Assembly: GCA_009829735.1 (NCBI GenBank)
Contig: CM020619.1
Location: 8,484,375-8,548,374 of the forward strand
Direction of reading: 5' to 3'
Length of the DNA stretch: 64,000 nt
Origin: Pyropia yezoensis
Lineage: Eukaryota > Rhodophyta > Bangiophyceae > Bangiales > Bangiaceae
Shown: piece after piece, positions 20,701 through 33,000 of the stretch
How positions within the stretch are numbered: the stretch's first letter is position 1
How the letters are laid out: every line of letters starts with the position of its first letter
The notes under the pieces: generated by a model
Database searches by the model: none
Seen by the model: the letters and a program-made list of their open reading frames with translations, nothing else
What the model was told of the DNA's origin: nothing
Translations under genes and position numbers: made by a program

Positions 20701-22617
20701 ATGGCGGGTGAGCCGAGTCGGCCTTTGTCCCCGTCTCCGACGTCTCTGTCGGACAAGCGACGGACGGGAGAGGAGGCCCTCGGGACTGAGGAGTCTCTCA
20801 GCCGGGGGTCGGCCATGGAGACGACTCGTCCCGGGCGAGGGTCGGAGGCGGCCGCCTCAGCCGTCCCCGCCCCATCACCTCCTACTGCCCCCTCGGCCGT
20901 GGTCCCACCGGGGGATGGGTCTTCCAACCCGGTGGCGGAAGGGGATGTGACTCCCATCCCCCGCCTTCCTGAGTCACGGCTGCTACTCCCGCCGCGGCCC
21001 CGTCCTCCTATGGGGCCCCGAGCCTGGGCGCCTCCCAAGTCAGTCGGGGAGCTTCCCGACTGCAAGCTCAAGGATGTCTACTTGATCATCCCCGAGCCAC
21101 GGCGGACCGACGTATGGTACCGCCGGACTCGTCGGTACCCCAACCAGGTGACTCTACCTGATGGGGTGGTCTGCGACCTACCAGCGCTACTCTGCCTGGC
21201 GGACGCGCCTGAAGTCCAGGCGTTGTCAACCTCCCTCGCCTTGGGGTCGGGCGACAAGGAGATCGACGACACCCACGCGGTTGTGTCTACCGAGTGGTGT
21301 GCCCTTCCCCGTCCCTACCTGGGCGGAGAGGACGCCCACGCCCAACACGGCGTGGTGCGAGAGGAGTTCCGACTCCGGGGCTCCTCGGGCTTCCTCATCC
21401 ACGGGTCGCGGGTGGAGTTCACCCACGTACCTCTGGAGGAGCGTGAGCACCAGTACCCTTTTCTCCCAGGGTGGTGGGAGACAGTGGAGGTACCTTGTGG
21501 GTTTCCGGCTCGGATCCCCCTCCTTGTTGCCTACTTTGGCTCCGTGCTACGCTCCAGCTCGGAGGGTAACCGGGTCTTCGCCTACCTCGCCACGCACTGG
21601 GTGGTCGTGGTGACTCGGGGCTGGTACTCCGATGTAGTCCATCGGGGTTACCTGTGGCACCTCCCACCGGCTCTGGTGGAGGGTATGGAAACCCTTGGCT
21701 TCCACTGGTTAGCCTTGGGCGCGGGGGACCTGGCTCCGTTCCTCCTTAAGGGTATGGTCACCCTGCACAATCGACTCGATTGGGCGCAGCTGGAACCCTT
21801 CCTCCGCCGCAACAAGCGTCCAGAGCCGGGGTTGGAGAGTGAGCCACCCCGGGAGTTCGTCCATGTCACCCATACTCTGGTGCAGGGACAGCTGTTCTTG
21901 CGTGAGGGGTTGGGGGACCCTTCCCTTCCCTACGCAGAGGGGGTTACTCCCTCTACGTCGCCCCCTGGCTCTGGGTGGGCGACATCATCGGCGACGACTC
22001 GTCGTGGTGCTCATCGAGGAGCCCCTCGAAGCCGCGGGCGAGCTGTGCCGACGACTTCCCCGCGGGTCGCGACTCCGACCTCGGGGGGTGTGGAGCCGAC
22101 TCAGGCTCCACCCTTCCAGTTCCTCGAGCCCTTCCCCGACGTGGCGTTGGGTTCGCTACGGGTCCGAACTCCGGTACCCATGCCGATTGCGCGTGGCGTT
22201 GGCGAGATGCTTCCCAACTTGGGAGCCATCATGTATGACGCCACGGTGGAGGCCTCACTCGTGGCCTCCCTTGACACGTTGGCTTGGGTCACCCGGCGTG
22301 TCAGTCACTTCCTCGCGTCGGGCGACTCAGCCACGGCGCGACAGTCATTGGCAGCTGAGGTCACTCGCCTCGCGGTTGGACACGAGTTTGTCCAACGGCT
22401 GCTGTCGACTCAGCAGCAGCTTCCGCGTCACGGAGGGAGTACCTCCGGACATCTATCTTACGACGGGGATGGGTCCGCGAGTCGGCGGGCCCCTCCCAGT
22501 GCTTCCACTCCGGGGCCCTCCGGGAGAGGCAGTGGTCGAACGACTTGTTCTTTCCTTGGTGAGAAGAGTGGTGGGTATTCTTCTCGTTTTGTATTGTGCC
22601 ATAGTCGGCTTTGTTAG
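20701..22617 (+). CDS. Antisense ORF of Gypsy element B, unknown function
   Basis: 638 aa, opposite strand to gag-pol, ending 37 nt from the convergent pol stop. It is homologous along its middle and C-terminal parts to the antisense ORF of element A (1012-2955): shared WWETVEVPCGFPARIP-type block, FGSV, LATHW, LWHLP, HN-x-x-W, LREGLG and a C-terminal helical segment (ASLVASLDTLAWVTRRVSHFL in B). The N-terminal 110 residues are Pro/Ser-rich. Unlike A it lacks the long Arg/Ser tail. No known domain, no signal peptide, no membrane segment. ATG 20701 gives the same Met-Ala start as in A; the frame is open to 20125. A 273-aa C-terminal part is repeated at 29211-30018 because of the assembly duplication. 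Confidence 0.6.
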   Translation: MAGEPSRPLSPSPTSLSDKRRTGEEALGTEESLSRGSAMETTRPGRGSEAAASAVPAPSPPTAPSAVVPPGDGSSNPVAEGDVTPIPRLPESRLLLPPRPRPPMGPRAWAPPKSVGELPDCKLKDVYLIIPEPRRTDVWYRRTRRYPNQVTLPDGVVCDLPALLCLADAPEVQALSTSLALGSGDKEIDDTHAVVSTEWCALPRPYLGGEDAHAQHGVVREEFRLRGSSGFLIHGSRVEFTHVPLEEREHQYPFLPGWWETVEVPCGFPARIPLLVAYFGSVLRSSSEGNRVFAYLATHWVVVVTRGWYSDVVHRGYLWHLPPALVEGMETLGFHWLALGAGDLAPFLLKGMVTLHNRLDWAQLEPFLRRNKRPEPGLESEPPREFVHVTHTLVQGQLFLREGLGDPSLPYAEGVTPSTSPPGSGWATSSATTRRGAHRGAPRSRGRAVPTTSPRVATPTSGGVEPTQAPPFQFLEPFPDVALGSLRVRTPVPMPIARGVGEMLPNLGAIMYDATVEASLVASLDTLAWVTRRVSHFLASGDSATARQSLAAEVTRLAVGHEFVQRLLSTQQQLPRHGGSTSGHLSYDGDGSASRRAPPSASTPGPSGRGSGRTTCSFLGEKSGGYSSRFVLCHSRLC

Positions 22618-22654
22618 TAGAGAATCTTTGAAGAACCATGGTATGTGTTTGTAC

Positions 22655-25600
22655 TCATGGTTGGCTTGCCGCTCTGCTCTGACTTGGAGCAGGGACTTCA
22701 TCCCCCGACGTACGAGTGCTACGTCGGCGTATAGATATGCCCACAGTCTGGCAGTATCTACGGACCTTCTCTACTGGTAGGTCCTCTACAAACTCCCATG
22801 TGTCGGAAGTTGGTCCATACCCGAACCACCTGACTCGGAGCATGAGTCGCCCCGACTCATCATATCCGTGCCCGACAAACTTGTCGAACACCGCCTCCAA
22901 TGGCTTATTGGAAGAGGTCGGCAAGGATGGGACTTTCCATGCTTGCAAAGCCCTTTCCCAAGCGGGATCTCCCTCTGGGGGTTCGGGTGCGCGAGTCGCG
23001 TGATTCCCATTTATTGTCCGGATACCATCATCACTCTCGATGGTTAACCGACGTCCATCCGTTTTAAGGATGTGATATGGTCCCAGAGTCTTGAAGACCA
23101 ATTTCCCTCCCTTATTGTCGTGGGAGTTAACATAAATCCAATCTCCAACTCGGAGCGGATCGCGACGATGTCTGACTCGGACATCGAAGTACCTCTTGTA
23201 ACGGGCTTGGGCCTTCTCCATAGTAGCCCGGACAAGGGGTATCATCTCCTCCAGTCTCTGGAGTAGGGAGGCTTTCGCCTGACTCGGTGTTTGAGTCGAA
23301 GTCTCACCCTCAGTCTGGGTGAGACGCTCCACAGCTACTGACGGAAGTCGTCGGGGGCAGACGAAGGCAAACGGTGCCTCTCCCGTACTACTGTGTACCT
23401 GGGAGTTGTATGCTGTCACGAGTAGTGACGCATAACGAGCCCATGTGACTACATGGTCATGGACATAGTGACGCAACTAGCGCACTAGAGTCCTGTTGAA
23501 TCGTTCCACCTGCCCATTAGTCTGGGGATGGTAAGGGGTGGCGAAGTTCGTCTGCACCCCCAACATCTTCATGACTCCCTGATACAGGACGGACGCAAAC
23601 TGTGGTCCGTTATCCGAAAGGATAGAGTCGGGGATGCCATAACTGGCAACCCAGACGTCGAGTAACTCACTCAGAACGTCCACGGCTGTGATATCCTTGA
23701 GTGGGGATACCCGTGTGAGCTTAGTGAAGCGATCACACATCACCAGAAGGTACTCATATCCTTCAGGTGTTCGTGGTAGTGGACCGAGTAAGTCCACTGC
23801 TATCGCTGCAAACGGCTCTGTTGCAGGAAAGAGTCTCATGGAAGAAGTCTGCCGGGACTCCATGAGTCTATTCTTTGCGCAAGTCGCGCATGCGGCTACA
23901 TATCCGTACACATCAGCCACGAGTGATGGCCAATAGTACTTCTTACGTAGGGTCTGATACATCCTCGTAGACCCTGGGTGTCCACCCAACGGTGAGGAGT
24001 GCTCCCGTTGGAGGATACTCTTGCGTAACTCCTTGGGGACGACGACTTGCTTGTCCCCCTGGGTATATCCCTTACGGCAGAGTATGCCGTTGTCATTCAG
24101 GAAGAACCGAGTCGGTTGAGCCTGGTCGAGCTCCTTCCTGAGTCGTCGACAAAGTTTGTCGCTCTCCTGTGCCTGGACAAACTCATCCAAAGACACGGGT
24201 AATAATTTGGCCATGCCAGGCATCCTCGGGTCGAGGACAGTTCCGGAGCGAGTGGTCACTGCCACATGAGGGAGTTCCTCAGGGATATGGGAAGTGTCTT
24301 TCCCATCCGTCGGTATGCGAGACAACGCGTCCGCAACCGCATGCTTCGGGCCTGGCCGATATTCAACATCATAATCGAACTCAGCGAGGCAGAGTCGCCA
24401 TCGATTGAGTCGGTTATTCGTACAGGCTGTAGTGGTGAGTATCCACTTCAAAGCCTTGTGGTCACATCGAATGAGGAACTTCCTTCCTTCGATGTATGGC
24501 CGTAGCATGGAGACTGCCCATACCACGCCAAGACCCTCTACCTCCGTCACAGAATAGTTCTTCTGGGCGGGTGAGAGTCCCTTACTGAAATAGCCAACGG
24601 GTAAATACTCCCCCGAAGGCTGTTGTTGGAGTAAGCAACAACCGAGTTGGTCGTAACTTGCGTCCACATCAACGATGTAGTGAGCCCCCGGTCTCGGGAT
24701 CGCTAACACCGGTGGGTTGCAGAGGAGCTCTCGCAACCTATCAAACGCTTCTTGCTCCGGGGGTTTGGGAGCATCCAAGCGCTTGGGCATCTTGGAACTT
24801 ACCAAGTGGTTCAACGGTGCAGACACTTTGGCATAGTTCGCCACAAAGCGTCTGTATACGTTACACATACCCAGGAAGCTCCTGAGTTGTGTCTGCGTCT
24901 GGGGGAACTTCGCCCGACGGATGGCCATGAGGTTCTTCTCATTGACCAGAATGCGACCTGGCCGGACTATATGGCCGAGGTACTCCACCTCATTACTAAA
25001 GAGGTGACACTTCGTAGGTTTGAGTGTTACTCCTGCTTCACCCAACAGGGTAAACACTCTGTCCAAGTGGGACAAGTGTTCTTCGGCAGTCCCGGAGAAC
25101 ACAATGATATCGTCCAGATACACCAGGGCGATCTGCCACTTGACTCCGGCAAGTATCAAGTCAATAGCACGCTGGAAAGTCGCAGGTGCATTGCAAAGCC
25201 CAAAAGGGAGCCGTGTACACTGATAAACTCCACAGTGACACGTGAAGGTGGTCAAGTGTCTGTCCTCCTTGCGGATGGGTATCTGCCAGTACCCCGCGTT
25301 GCAGTCCAACGTGGAAAAGTACTGTGCCTCACCGAGTGAGTCAAGGCAATCGTCCATACGGGGTAAGGGGTAACTATCCCTTACCGTCCGCTCGTTTAGC
25401 TTACGATAATCGATGCAGAACCGCATCGTGCCGTCTGACTTGGGCACCAAGACTATGGGACTGGCCCACTCACTTGAGCAAGGCTCAATGACACCCATGT
25501 CTTGCATCCGTTGGACCTGCTCTCGGGTGAGTTCCCGTGAGTCTGGTCCCATACGGTAGGGACTCAGGCGAACTGGCCTAGCCCCTGGCTTCAACACGAT

Positions 25601-26644
25601 TCTGTGTTCGGTGGCCTTGATGAGCCCAAGGTCACCATTCCACAACTTGTGATGCTTCTGGATTAACTCATCCAGTCGTCCATGTAAACACTCCGGGATG
25701 TTCTCCCGATGTACCGTCGGCGACTTAGCCGTCGATGAACTCGATTGGTCGGCAGAGCCTGCCATTCCAATATCCTCCCATTGCTGTTGAGTCACAGCAA
25801 CGACATTCCCCTCAAAGGTAGAGATCGACGCAATCTTCATGCCTCCGGGGAGTCGTCGAGGTTCCTCCGACGTGTTGAGGACCTCCACCCACCAGGTTTG
25901 GTCATCCCCACAAGTCATGGGGCCCCAAGCAACTTGCACTTGGTGAGTATAATAGACTCGGTCCACGGGGGAAACAAGTCCATTCCCTCGAAACCGTGTG
26001 CGTACTCGCACAAAGGTCCTTGATCGGGGCGGGACTACCGTACCCTTACATACTCGTACATGGGTCGTAGAGCCTCCACCCTTGGGAGAGTTTTCCCTAG
26101 GTTGATGAGTCGTAGGGGAAACAGTCCTCCCTTTACGCAATATGGGGACAGTCTCTCCATTACGCATTCGGATTATCCCTTCCGGTCCACAGACGGCCGG
26201 GACATGGAGGTCCAGATAGTCAGTTCCCAGGAGTACGGGGACTGACATATTGGAGACTACTCCAAAGTTCACCTGCGTCTGGTAGAACCCAATGCAAACA
26301 GTCAATGCAATAGACCCAACAATGGGGAGGAGTCCCCCATTGACATCAAACATACGCCACTCGGGTGAGCCGGCGGGGCTCACATCTGTCCCCTCTGGCA
26401 ATAAGTCTTGCCTAATGAGAGAGGCAGCAGAGCCTGTGTCGACTATGACACGAGAGGTAAACTCATATCCATCCTGCAGCCAGAGTCGAGCTGCGACCTG
26501 GTAGTTACTCCCTACCAGCACTGACACAATCCGACTCGGGTCGTGCTTCTGAGGAGGGGCCTTGTCCCTAGGTCTCACCCCTCGAGGTCGAGTCAGGACC
26601 TTCACTCTCCCATGGGTCGGTGAGCGTGAAGCAACCCGCTTCAT
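22655..26644 (-). pseudogene. pol: Gypsy element B pol, copy 1, with in-frame TAG in integrase
   Basis: Read from 26644 (open in this frame up to the gag stop). Protease VDTGSAASLIRQ; RT with FCIDYRKLNE, LDCNAGYWQIP and catalytic YLDDIIVFSG; RNase H DVDASYDQLGC; integrase zinc finger (REHSSPLGGHPGS...CATCAKNR); core (VDLLGPLP, SDNGPQF, QTNGQVERFN). TAG at 23479-23477 stops the 1055-aa frame where element A has a glutamine codon (CAG to TAG is a single change). The frame resumes for 273 aa with the integrase C-terminus and a chromodomain (LRVRWFGYGPTSDTWEFVEDL), ending at 22655. The TAG is present in both assembled copies. The chromodomain should target integration to modified histones. Confidence 0.9.
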
Positions 26645-26646
26645 TA

Positions 26647-26695
26647 CCGCTGGAGCCTTTGGGTCAGTCTTAGTCCCAGCGGCTAGGCGTTTCCC
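26647..26695 (-). promoter_or_regulatory. Gag/pol -1 frameshift signal, copy 1
   Basis: Same sequence as the signal at 34049-34097: GGGAAAC (26695-26689), 6-nt spacer with the gag TAG, and stem arms at 26682-26676 and 26653-26647. Confidence 0.65.
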
Positions 26696-28381
26696 TCATC
26701 CGACTCGGATGATGGAGTATCCTTGCCACTTGAGCTGGGGGAAGAGGTTTCCCCCTTCTCAAGCGTGGACTCATCCTCTGACTTAGGTTGAGTCATGGCC
26801 GTCACACGTGTGGTGTGTGGCCGGGTATCCGAATCAGTCCTCGGAATACCGAGCTTCCCAATACGAGCCAACAGGGCTCTCAAACGAACGTCCAGAGTGG
26901 GGCATTGGGCTGCCCAGTGTCCCGACTTGGAACACTGCCAACACGGCCGATCACTCATCGACGCCGATGGCCCCGCTTTTCCCTGTGACTTATCAGGGAT
27001 GGCGGCCACCATACCTTCCGTCTCTCGAGTTGAGGACGAAGGTACTGCAGGGTACGTCCGCGTGTAGGAAGGCATCCTTGCAGTTCTGCGGAAGCGACTT
27101 GCTTCCATTCCCTTAACTTCTTTCTCTCGTTCCTTCCGCTGCTCAGACACGAGCCAACGGTACTCATCACCCTTAGTCTGGGCGATGCGTGCCAACTCCG
27201 CCAGAGTCATGGTCGGAGTATTACGCTCTCGCACAGTCGCTCGAGCTGCTCGGTGGACACCCTCCACAAAGCGTCCCTTAATGACTCCTTGGGGATATAG
27301 GAATCCACAGAGGACGTTCAGCTGACGGAGTCGTTCAGCGAACTCCCGTTCCTCTTCACCCTTACTCTGGGTGGCGCGGTTGAACTCTTCAACCTGCACA
27401 GCCAAGGAAGCCTCGTCTGCGTGAAGACGAAGGATCCAATTAACCAACTCCAGGTAGGAGGTCACCTCACCCGGATTCCCACCATGCCGACTTGGCATGA
27501 CGTTCATCACCTCGGAGCGGAGTGGCTCCTTGGTGAAGTCCTGAAGCATGAAAAACGCTTCAGCTTCAGAGACATCATTGTCATCGCAGGCTTTTGCGAA
27601 CTTCCGCAAAACTGGAAGACCTTCAGGGGTGGAGTCCCGTCCCATTCTGAACGGACCCCGAAGGATTGCGCAACGTGTTTCTTGCGCCGGCCCAGGGTAC
27701 GGGCCTGGCTATTGAGTAGGTCAACGACTTGTTGACCAACCCATATGTCTCACAGTCGAAGACATCCTTGAACAATGGATTATTCACCACGATCTTTCCT
27801 GGGACGACTCTAGTCCCAAGACGGTCCGTGTGAGTCACACGACCATGTCGAGTAAGATCTTCTTCACCCGACTTGCCACTGCAGAGGACTCAGACTCCGA
27901 GTCCACCTCACGACGGAGAGTACGTCGAATCTCCCGTCGCTTCTGACGCCTCGAGGCCTGCTCAGGCGGAGGGTGCTCCCCTTCAACGCCTTCCCCACCT
28001 CCTCTCGCACGACTTGTGCGATGGCAGTCATCACCGAGTTATCCACGATACCGGATGATCCAGGTGGAGCTTGACTCGAGCTCCCACCCGGTCCTTCCGG
28101 CACCAGTCGTGGCGCGGACCCACCAACCCGGGGTACAGAATCCCTGTCCCGTCACCTCTGCCGGTCGGCGGTCCCATGCCGAAGTGAGTGTCGTCACTCC
28201 CCGAAGAGGTTGCCGGAGCCTGACGCTGGCTCGGCGCTCCCACCGGAGAAGGGCGAACTCCGCCCGTCTCTTCCGGTGACGGCCTGGGAAGGAACCTGGC
28301 CGATCGCCGTCGGGGTCCAACCTCCGGACCCACCACATCCGCACTGCCCGGCCTGGGTGGTACTCCGCCCGTCGGGGGAGA
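26683..28381 (-). pseudogene. gag: Gypsy element B gag, copy 1, truncated by gap and broken by single-base losses
   Basis: Matches gag copy 2 (34085-35863) but ends at the N gap. It lacks single bases near 27611, 27711, 27880, 27970 and 28138 relative to copy 2. All differences are deletions in homopolymers or doublets and all lie within ~800 bp of the gap, which points to uncorrected contig-end errors rather than real mutation. The CCHC knuckle and the helical gag domain are present in the intact part (27645-26683). Confidence 0.85.
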
Positions 28382-28881
28382 NNNNNNNNNNNNNNNNNNN
28401 NNNNNNNNNNNNNNNNNNNNNNNNNNNNNNNNNNNNNNNNNNNNNNNNNNNNNNNNNNNNNNNNNNNNNNNNNNNNNNNNNNNNNNNNNNNNNNNNNNNN
28501 NNNNNNNNNNNNNNNNNNNNNNNNNNNNNNNNNNNNNNNNNNNNNNNNNNNNNNNNNNNNNNNNNNNNNNNNNNNNNNNNNNNNNNNNNNNNNNNNNNNN
28601 NNNNNNNNNNNNNNNNNNNNNNNNNNNNNNNNNNNNNNNNNNNNNNNNNNNNNNNNNNNNNNNNNNNNNNNNNNNNNNNNNNNNNNNNNNNNNNNNNNNN
28701 NNNNNNNNNNNNNNNNNNNNNNNNNNNNNNNNNNNNNNNNNNNNNNNNNNNNNNNNNNNNNNNNNNNNNNNNNNNNNNNNNNNNNNNNNNNNNNNNNNNN
28801 NNNNNNNNNNNNNNNNNNNNNNNNNNNNNNNNNNNNNNNNNNNNNNNNNNNNNNNNNNNNNNNNNNNNNNNNNNNNNNNNN
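28382..28881. other. Assembly gap, exactly 500 N
   Basis: A run of 500 N, a typical scaffolding placeholder of unknown true size. Frames that run across it are meaningless. Confidence 0.99.
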
Positions 28882-29220
28882 CACAGCTCGCCGCGGCTTC
28901 GAGGGGCTCCTCGATGAGCACCACGACGAGTCGTCGCTCGCCCACCCAGAGCCAGGGGGCGACGTAACGTGAAGGGTAGCCCCTGCACCGGTGACCGAGG
29001 CCCGGCCGACGTCCAGGGTCGACGTGTGATGGAGGAGGGAGTGTGTAGCCGGAATCACTAGCCCCTCGTTGGCGTTGGATGTCTTACAAAAAGGTTGAAT
29101 CTTGTAAGTGGTGGTCGTGAATATCCGATGTAGAGTGTCTCCACCGGCTCACTTCCACTGGTTAGTCGACCTGGCTCCGTTCCTCCGCTTCGACTCGTGG
29201 GCGCAGCTGGGCCGAAGCGT
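28882..29220. other. Low-quality contig end: inverted then corrupted element B sequence
   Basis: Bases 28882-28965 are the reverse complement of about 21960-22045. Bases 29140-29220 are a gapped, error-rich version of about 21700-21835 (for example TTCCACTGGTTAG, CCTGGCTCCGTTCCTCC and GGGCGCAGCTGG appear in order with pieces missing). The middle matches nothing in the window. It looks like raw-read sequence at a contig end. Confidence 0.7.
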
Positions 29221-30018
29221 CCAGAGCCGGGGTTGGAGAGTGAGCCACCCCGGGAGTTCGTCCATGTCACCCATACTCTGGTGCAGGGACAGCTGTTCTT
29301 GCGTGAGGGGTTGGGGGACCCTTCCCTTCCCTACGCAGAGGGGGTTACTCCCTCTACGTCGCCCCCTGGCTCTGGGTGGGCGACATCATCGGCGACGACT
29401 CGTCGTGGTGCTCATCGAGGAGCCCCTCGAAGCCGCGGGCGAGCTGTGCCGACGACTTCCCCGCGGGTCGCGACTCCGACCTCGGGGGGTGTGGAGCCGA
29501 CTCAGGCTCCACCCTTCCAGTTCCTCGAGCCCTTCCCCGACGTGGCGTTGGGTTCGCTACGGGTCCGAACTCCGGTACCCATGCCGATTGCGCGTGGCGT
29601 TGGCGAGATGCTTCCCAACTTGGGAGCCATCATGTATGACGCCACGGTGGAGGCCTCACTCGTGGCCTCCCTTGACACGTTGGCTTGGGTCACCCGGCGT
29701 GTCAGTCACTTCCTCGCGTCGGGCGACTCAGCCACGGCGCGACAGTCATTGGCAGCTGAGGTCACTCGCCTCGCGGTTGGACACGAGTTTGTCCAACGGC
29801 TGCTGTCGACTCAGCAGCAGCTTCCGCGTCACGGAGGGAGTACCTCCGGACATCTATCTTACGACGGGGATGGGTCCGCGAGTCGGCGGGCCCCTCCCAG
29901 TGCTTCCACTCCGGGGCCCTCCGGGAGAGGCAGTGGTCGAACGACTTGTTCTTTCCTTGGTGAGAAGAGTGGTGGGTATTCTTCTCGTTTTGTATTGTGC
30001 CATAGTCGGCTTTGTTAG
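29221..30018 (+). pseudogene. C-terminal part of antisense ORF B, duplicated copy
   Basis: Identical in translation to the C-terminal ~265 residues of the ORF at 20701-22617 (offset 7401). It has no start of its own and is part of the assembly duplicate. Confidence 0.85.
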
Positions 30019-30055
30019 TAGAGAATCTTTGAAGAACCATGGTATGTGTTTGTAC

Positions 30056-33000
30056 TCATGGTTGGCTTGCCGCTCTGCTCTGACTTGGAGCAGGGACTTC
30101 ATCCCCCGACGTACGAGTGCTACGTCGGCGTATAGATATGCCCACAGTCTGGCAGTATCTACGGACCTTCTCTACTGGTAGGTCCTCTACAAACTCCCAT
30201 GGTGTCGGAAGTTGGTCCATACCCGAACCACCTGACTCGGAGCATGAGTCGCCCCGACTCATCATATCCGTGCCCGACAAACTTGTCGAACACCGCCTCC
30301 AATGGCTTATTGGAAGAGGTCGGCAAGGATGGGACTTTCCATGCTTGCAAAGCCCTTTCCCAAGCGGGATCTCCCTCTGGGGGTTCGGGTGCGCGAGTCG
30401 CGTGATTCCCATTTATTGTCCGGATACCATCATCACTCTCGATGGTTAACCGACGTCCATCCGTTTTAAGGATGTGATATGGTCCCAGAGTCTTGAAGAC
30501 CAATTTCCCTCCCTTATTGTCGTGGGAGTTAACATAAATCCAATCTCCAACTCGGAGCGGATCGCGACGATGTCTGACTCGGACATCGAAGTACCTCTTG
30601 TAACGGGCTTGGGCCTTCTCCATAGTAGCCCGGACAAGGGGTATCATCTCCTCCAGTCTCTGGAGTAGGGAGGCTTTCGCCTGACTCGGTGTTTGAGTCG
30701 AAGTCTCACCCTCAGTCTGGGTGAGACGCTCCACAGCTACTGACGGAAGTCGTCGGGGGCAGACGAAGGCAAACGGTGCCTCTCCCGTACTACTGTGTAC
30801 CTGGGAGTTGTATGCTGTCACGAGTAGTGACGCATAACGAGCCCATGTGACTACATGGTCATGGACATAGTGACGCAACTAGCGCACTAGAGTCCTGTTG
30901 AATCGTTCCACCTGCCCATTAGTCTGGGGATGGTAAGGGGTGGCGAAGTTCGTCTGCACCCCCAACATCTTCATGACTCCCTGATACAGGACGGACGCAA
31001 ACTGTGGTCCGTTATCCGAAAGGATAGAGTCGGGGATGCCATAACTGGCAACCCAGACGTCGAGTAACTCACTCAGAACGTCCACGGCTGTGATATCCTT
31101 GAGTGGGGATACCCGTGTGAGCTTAGTGAAGCGATCACACATCACCAGAAGGTACTCATATCCTTCAGGTGTTCGTGGTAGTGGACCGAGTAAGTCCACT
31201 GCTATCGCTGCAAACGGCTCTGTTGCAGGAAAGAGTCTCATGGAAGAAGTCTGCCGGGACTCCATGAGTCTATTCTTTGCGCAAGTCGCGCATGCGGCTA
31301 CATATCCGTACACATCAGCCACGAGTGATGGCCAATAGTACTTCTTACGTAGGGTCTGATACATCCTCGTAGACCCTGGGTGTCCACCCAACGGTGAGGA
31401 GTGCTCCCGTTGGAGGATACTCTTGCGTAACTCCTTGGGGACGACGACTTGCTTGTCCCCCTGGGTATATCCCTTACGGCAGAGTATGCCGTTGTCATTC
31501 AGGAAGAACCGAGTCGGTTGAGCCTGGTCGAGCTCCTTCCTGAGTCGTCGACAAAGTTTGTCGCTCTCCTGTGCCTGGACAAACTCATCCAAAGACACGG
31601 GTAATAATTTGGCCATGCCAGGCATCCTCGGGTCGAGGACAGTTCCGGAGCGAGTGGTCACTGCCACATGAGGGAGTTCCTCAGGGATATGGGAAGTGTC
31701 TTTCCCATCCGTCGGTATGCGAGACAACGCGTCCGCAACCGCATGCTTCGGGCCTGGCCGATATTCAACATCATAATCGAACTCAGCGAGGCAGAGTCGC
31801 CATCGATTGAGTCGGTTATTCGTACAGGCTGTAGTGGTGAGTATCCACTTCAAAGCCTTGTGGTCACATCGAATGAGGAACTTCCTTCCTTCGATGTATG
31901 GCCGTAGCATGGAGACTGCCCATACCACGCCAAGACCCTCTACCTCCGTCACAGAATAGTTCTTCTGGGCGGGTGAGAGTCCCTTACTGAAATAGCCAAC
32001 GGGTAAATACTCCCCCGAAGGCTGTTGTTGGAGTAAGCAACAACCGAGTTGGTCGTAACTTGCGTCCACATCAACGATGTAGTGAGCCCCCGGTCTCGGG
32101 ATCGCTAACACCGGTGGGTTGCAGAGGAGCTCTCGCAACCTATCAAACGCTTCTTGCTCCGGGGGTTTGGGAGCATCCAAGCGCTTGGGCATCTTGGAAC
32201 TTACCAAGTGGTTCAACGGTGCAGACACTTTGGCATAGTTCGCCACAAAGCGTCTGTATACGTTACACATACCCAGGAAGCTCCTGAGTTGTGTCTGCGT
32301 CTGGGGGAACTTCGCCCGACGGATGGCCATGAGGTTCTTCTCATTGACCAGAATGCGACCTGGCCGGACTATATGGCCGAGGTACTCCACCTCATTACTA
32401 AAGAGGTGACACTTCGTAGGTTTGAGTGTTACTCCTGCTTCACCCAACAGGGTAAACACTCTGTCCAAGTGGGACAAGTGTTCTTCGGCAGTCCCGGAGA
32501 ACACAATGATATCGTCCAGATACACCAGGGCGATCTGCCACTTGACTCCGGCAAGTATCAAGTCAATAGCACGCTGGAAAGTCGCAGGTGCATTGCAAAG
32601 CCCAAAAGGGAGCCGTGTACACTGATAAACTCCACAGTGACACGTGAAGGTGGTCAAGTGTCTGTCCTCCTTGCGGATGGGTATCTGCCAGTACCCCGCG
32701 TTGCAGTCCAACGTGGAAAAGTACTGTGCCTCACCGAGTGAGTCAAGGCAATCGTCCATACGGGGTAAGGGGTAACTATCCCTTACCGTCCGCTCGTTTA
32801 GCTTACGATAATCGATGCAGAACCGCATCGTGCCGTCTGACTTGGGCACCAAGACTATGGGACTGGCCCACTCACTTGAGCAAGGCTCAATGACACCCAT
32901 GTCTTGCATCCGTTGGACCTGCTCTCGGGTGAGTTCCCGTGAGTCTGGTCCCATACGGTAGGGACTCAGGCGAACTGGCCTAGCCCCTGGCTTCAACACG

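Noticed and set aside
28031-29058. Long frames (up to 339 codons) spanning the N gap
   Set aside because: They consist mostly of unknown residues from 500 N joined to unrelated flanks.
30159-30878. Genuine loss of the chromodomain in element B
   Set aside because: The single extra G near 30200 is absent from copy 1 and lies near a contig edge, so a sequencing error is more likely.
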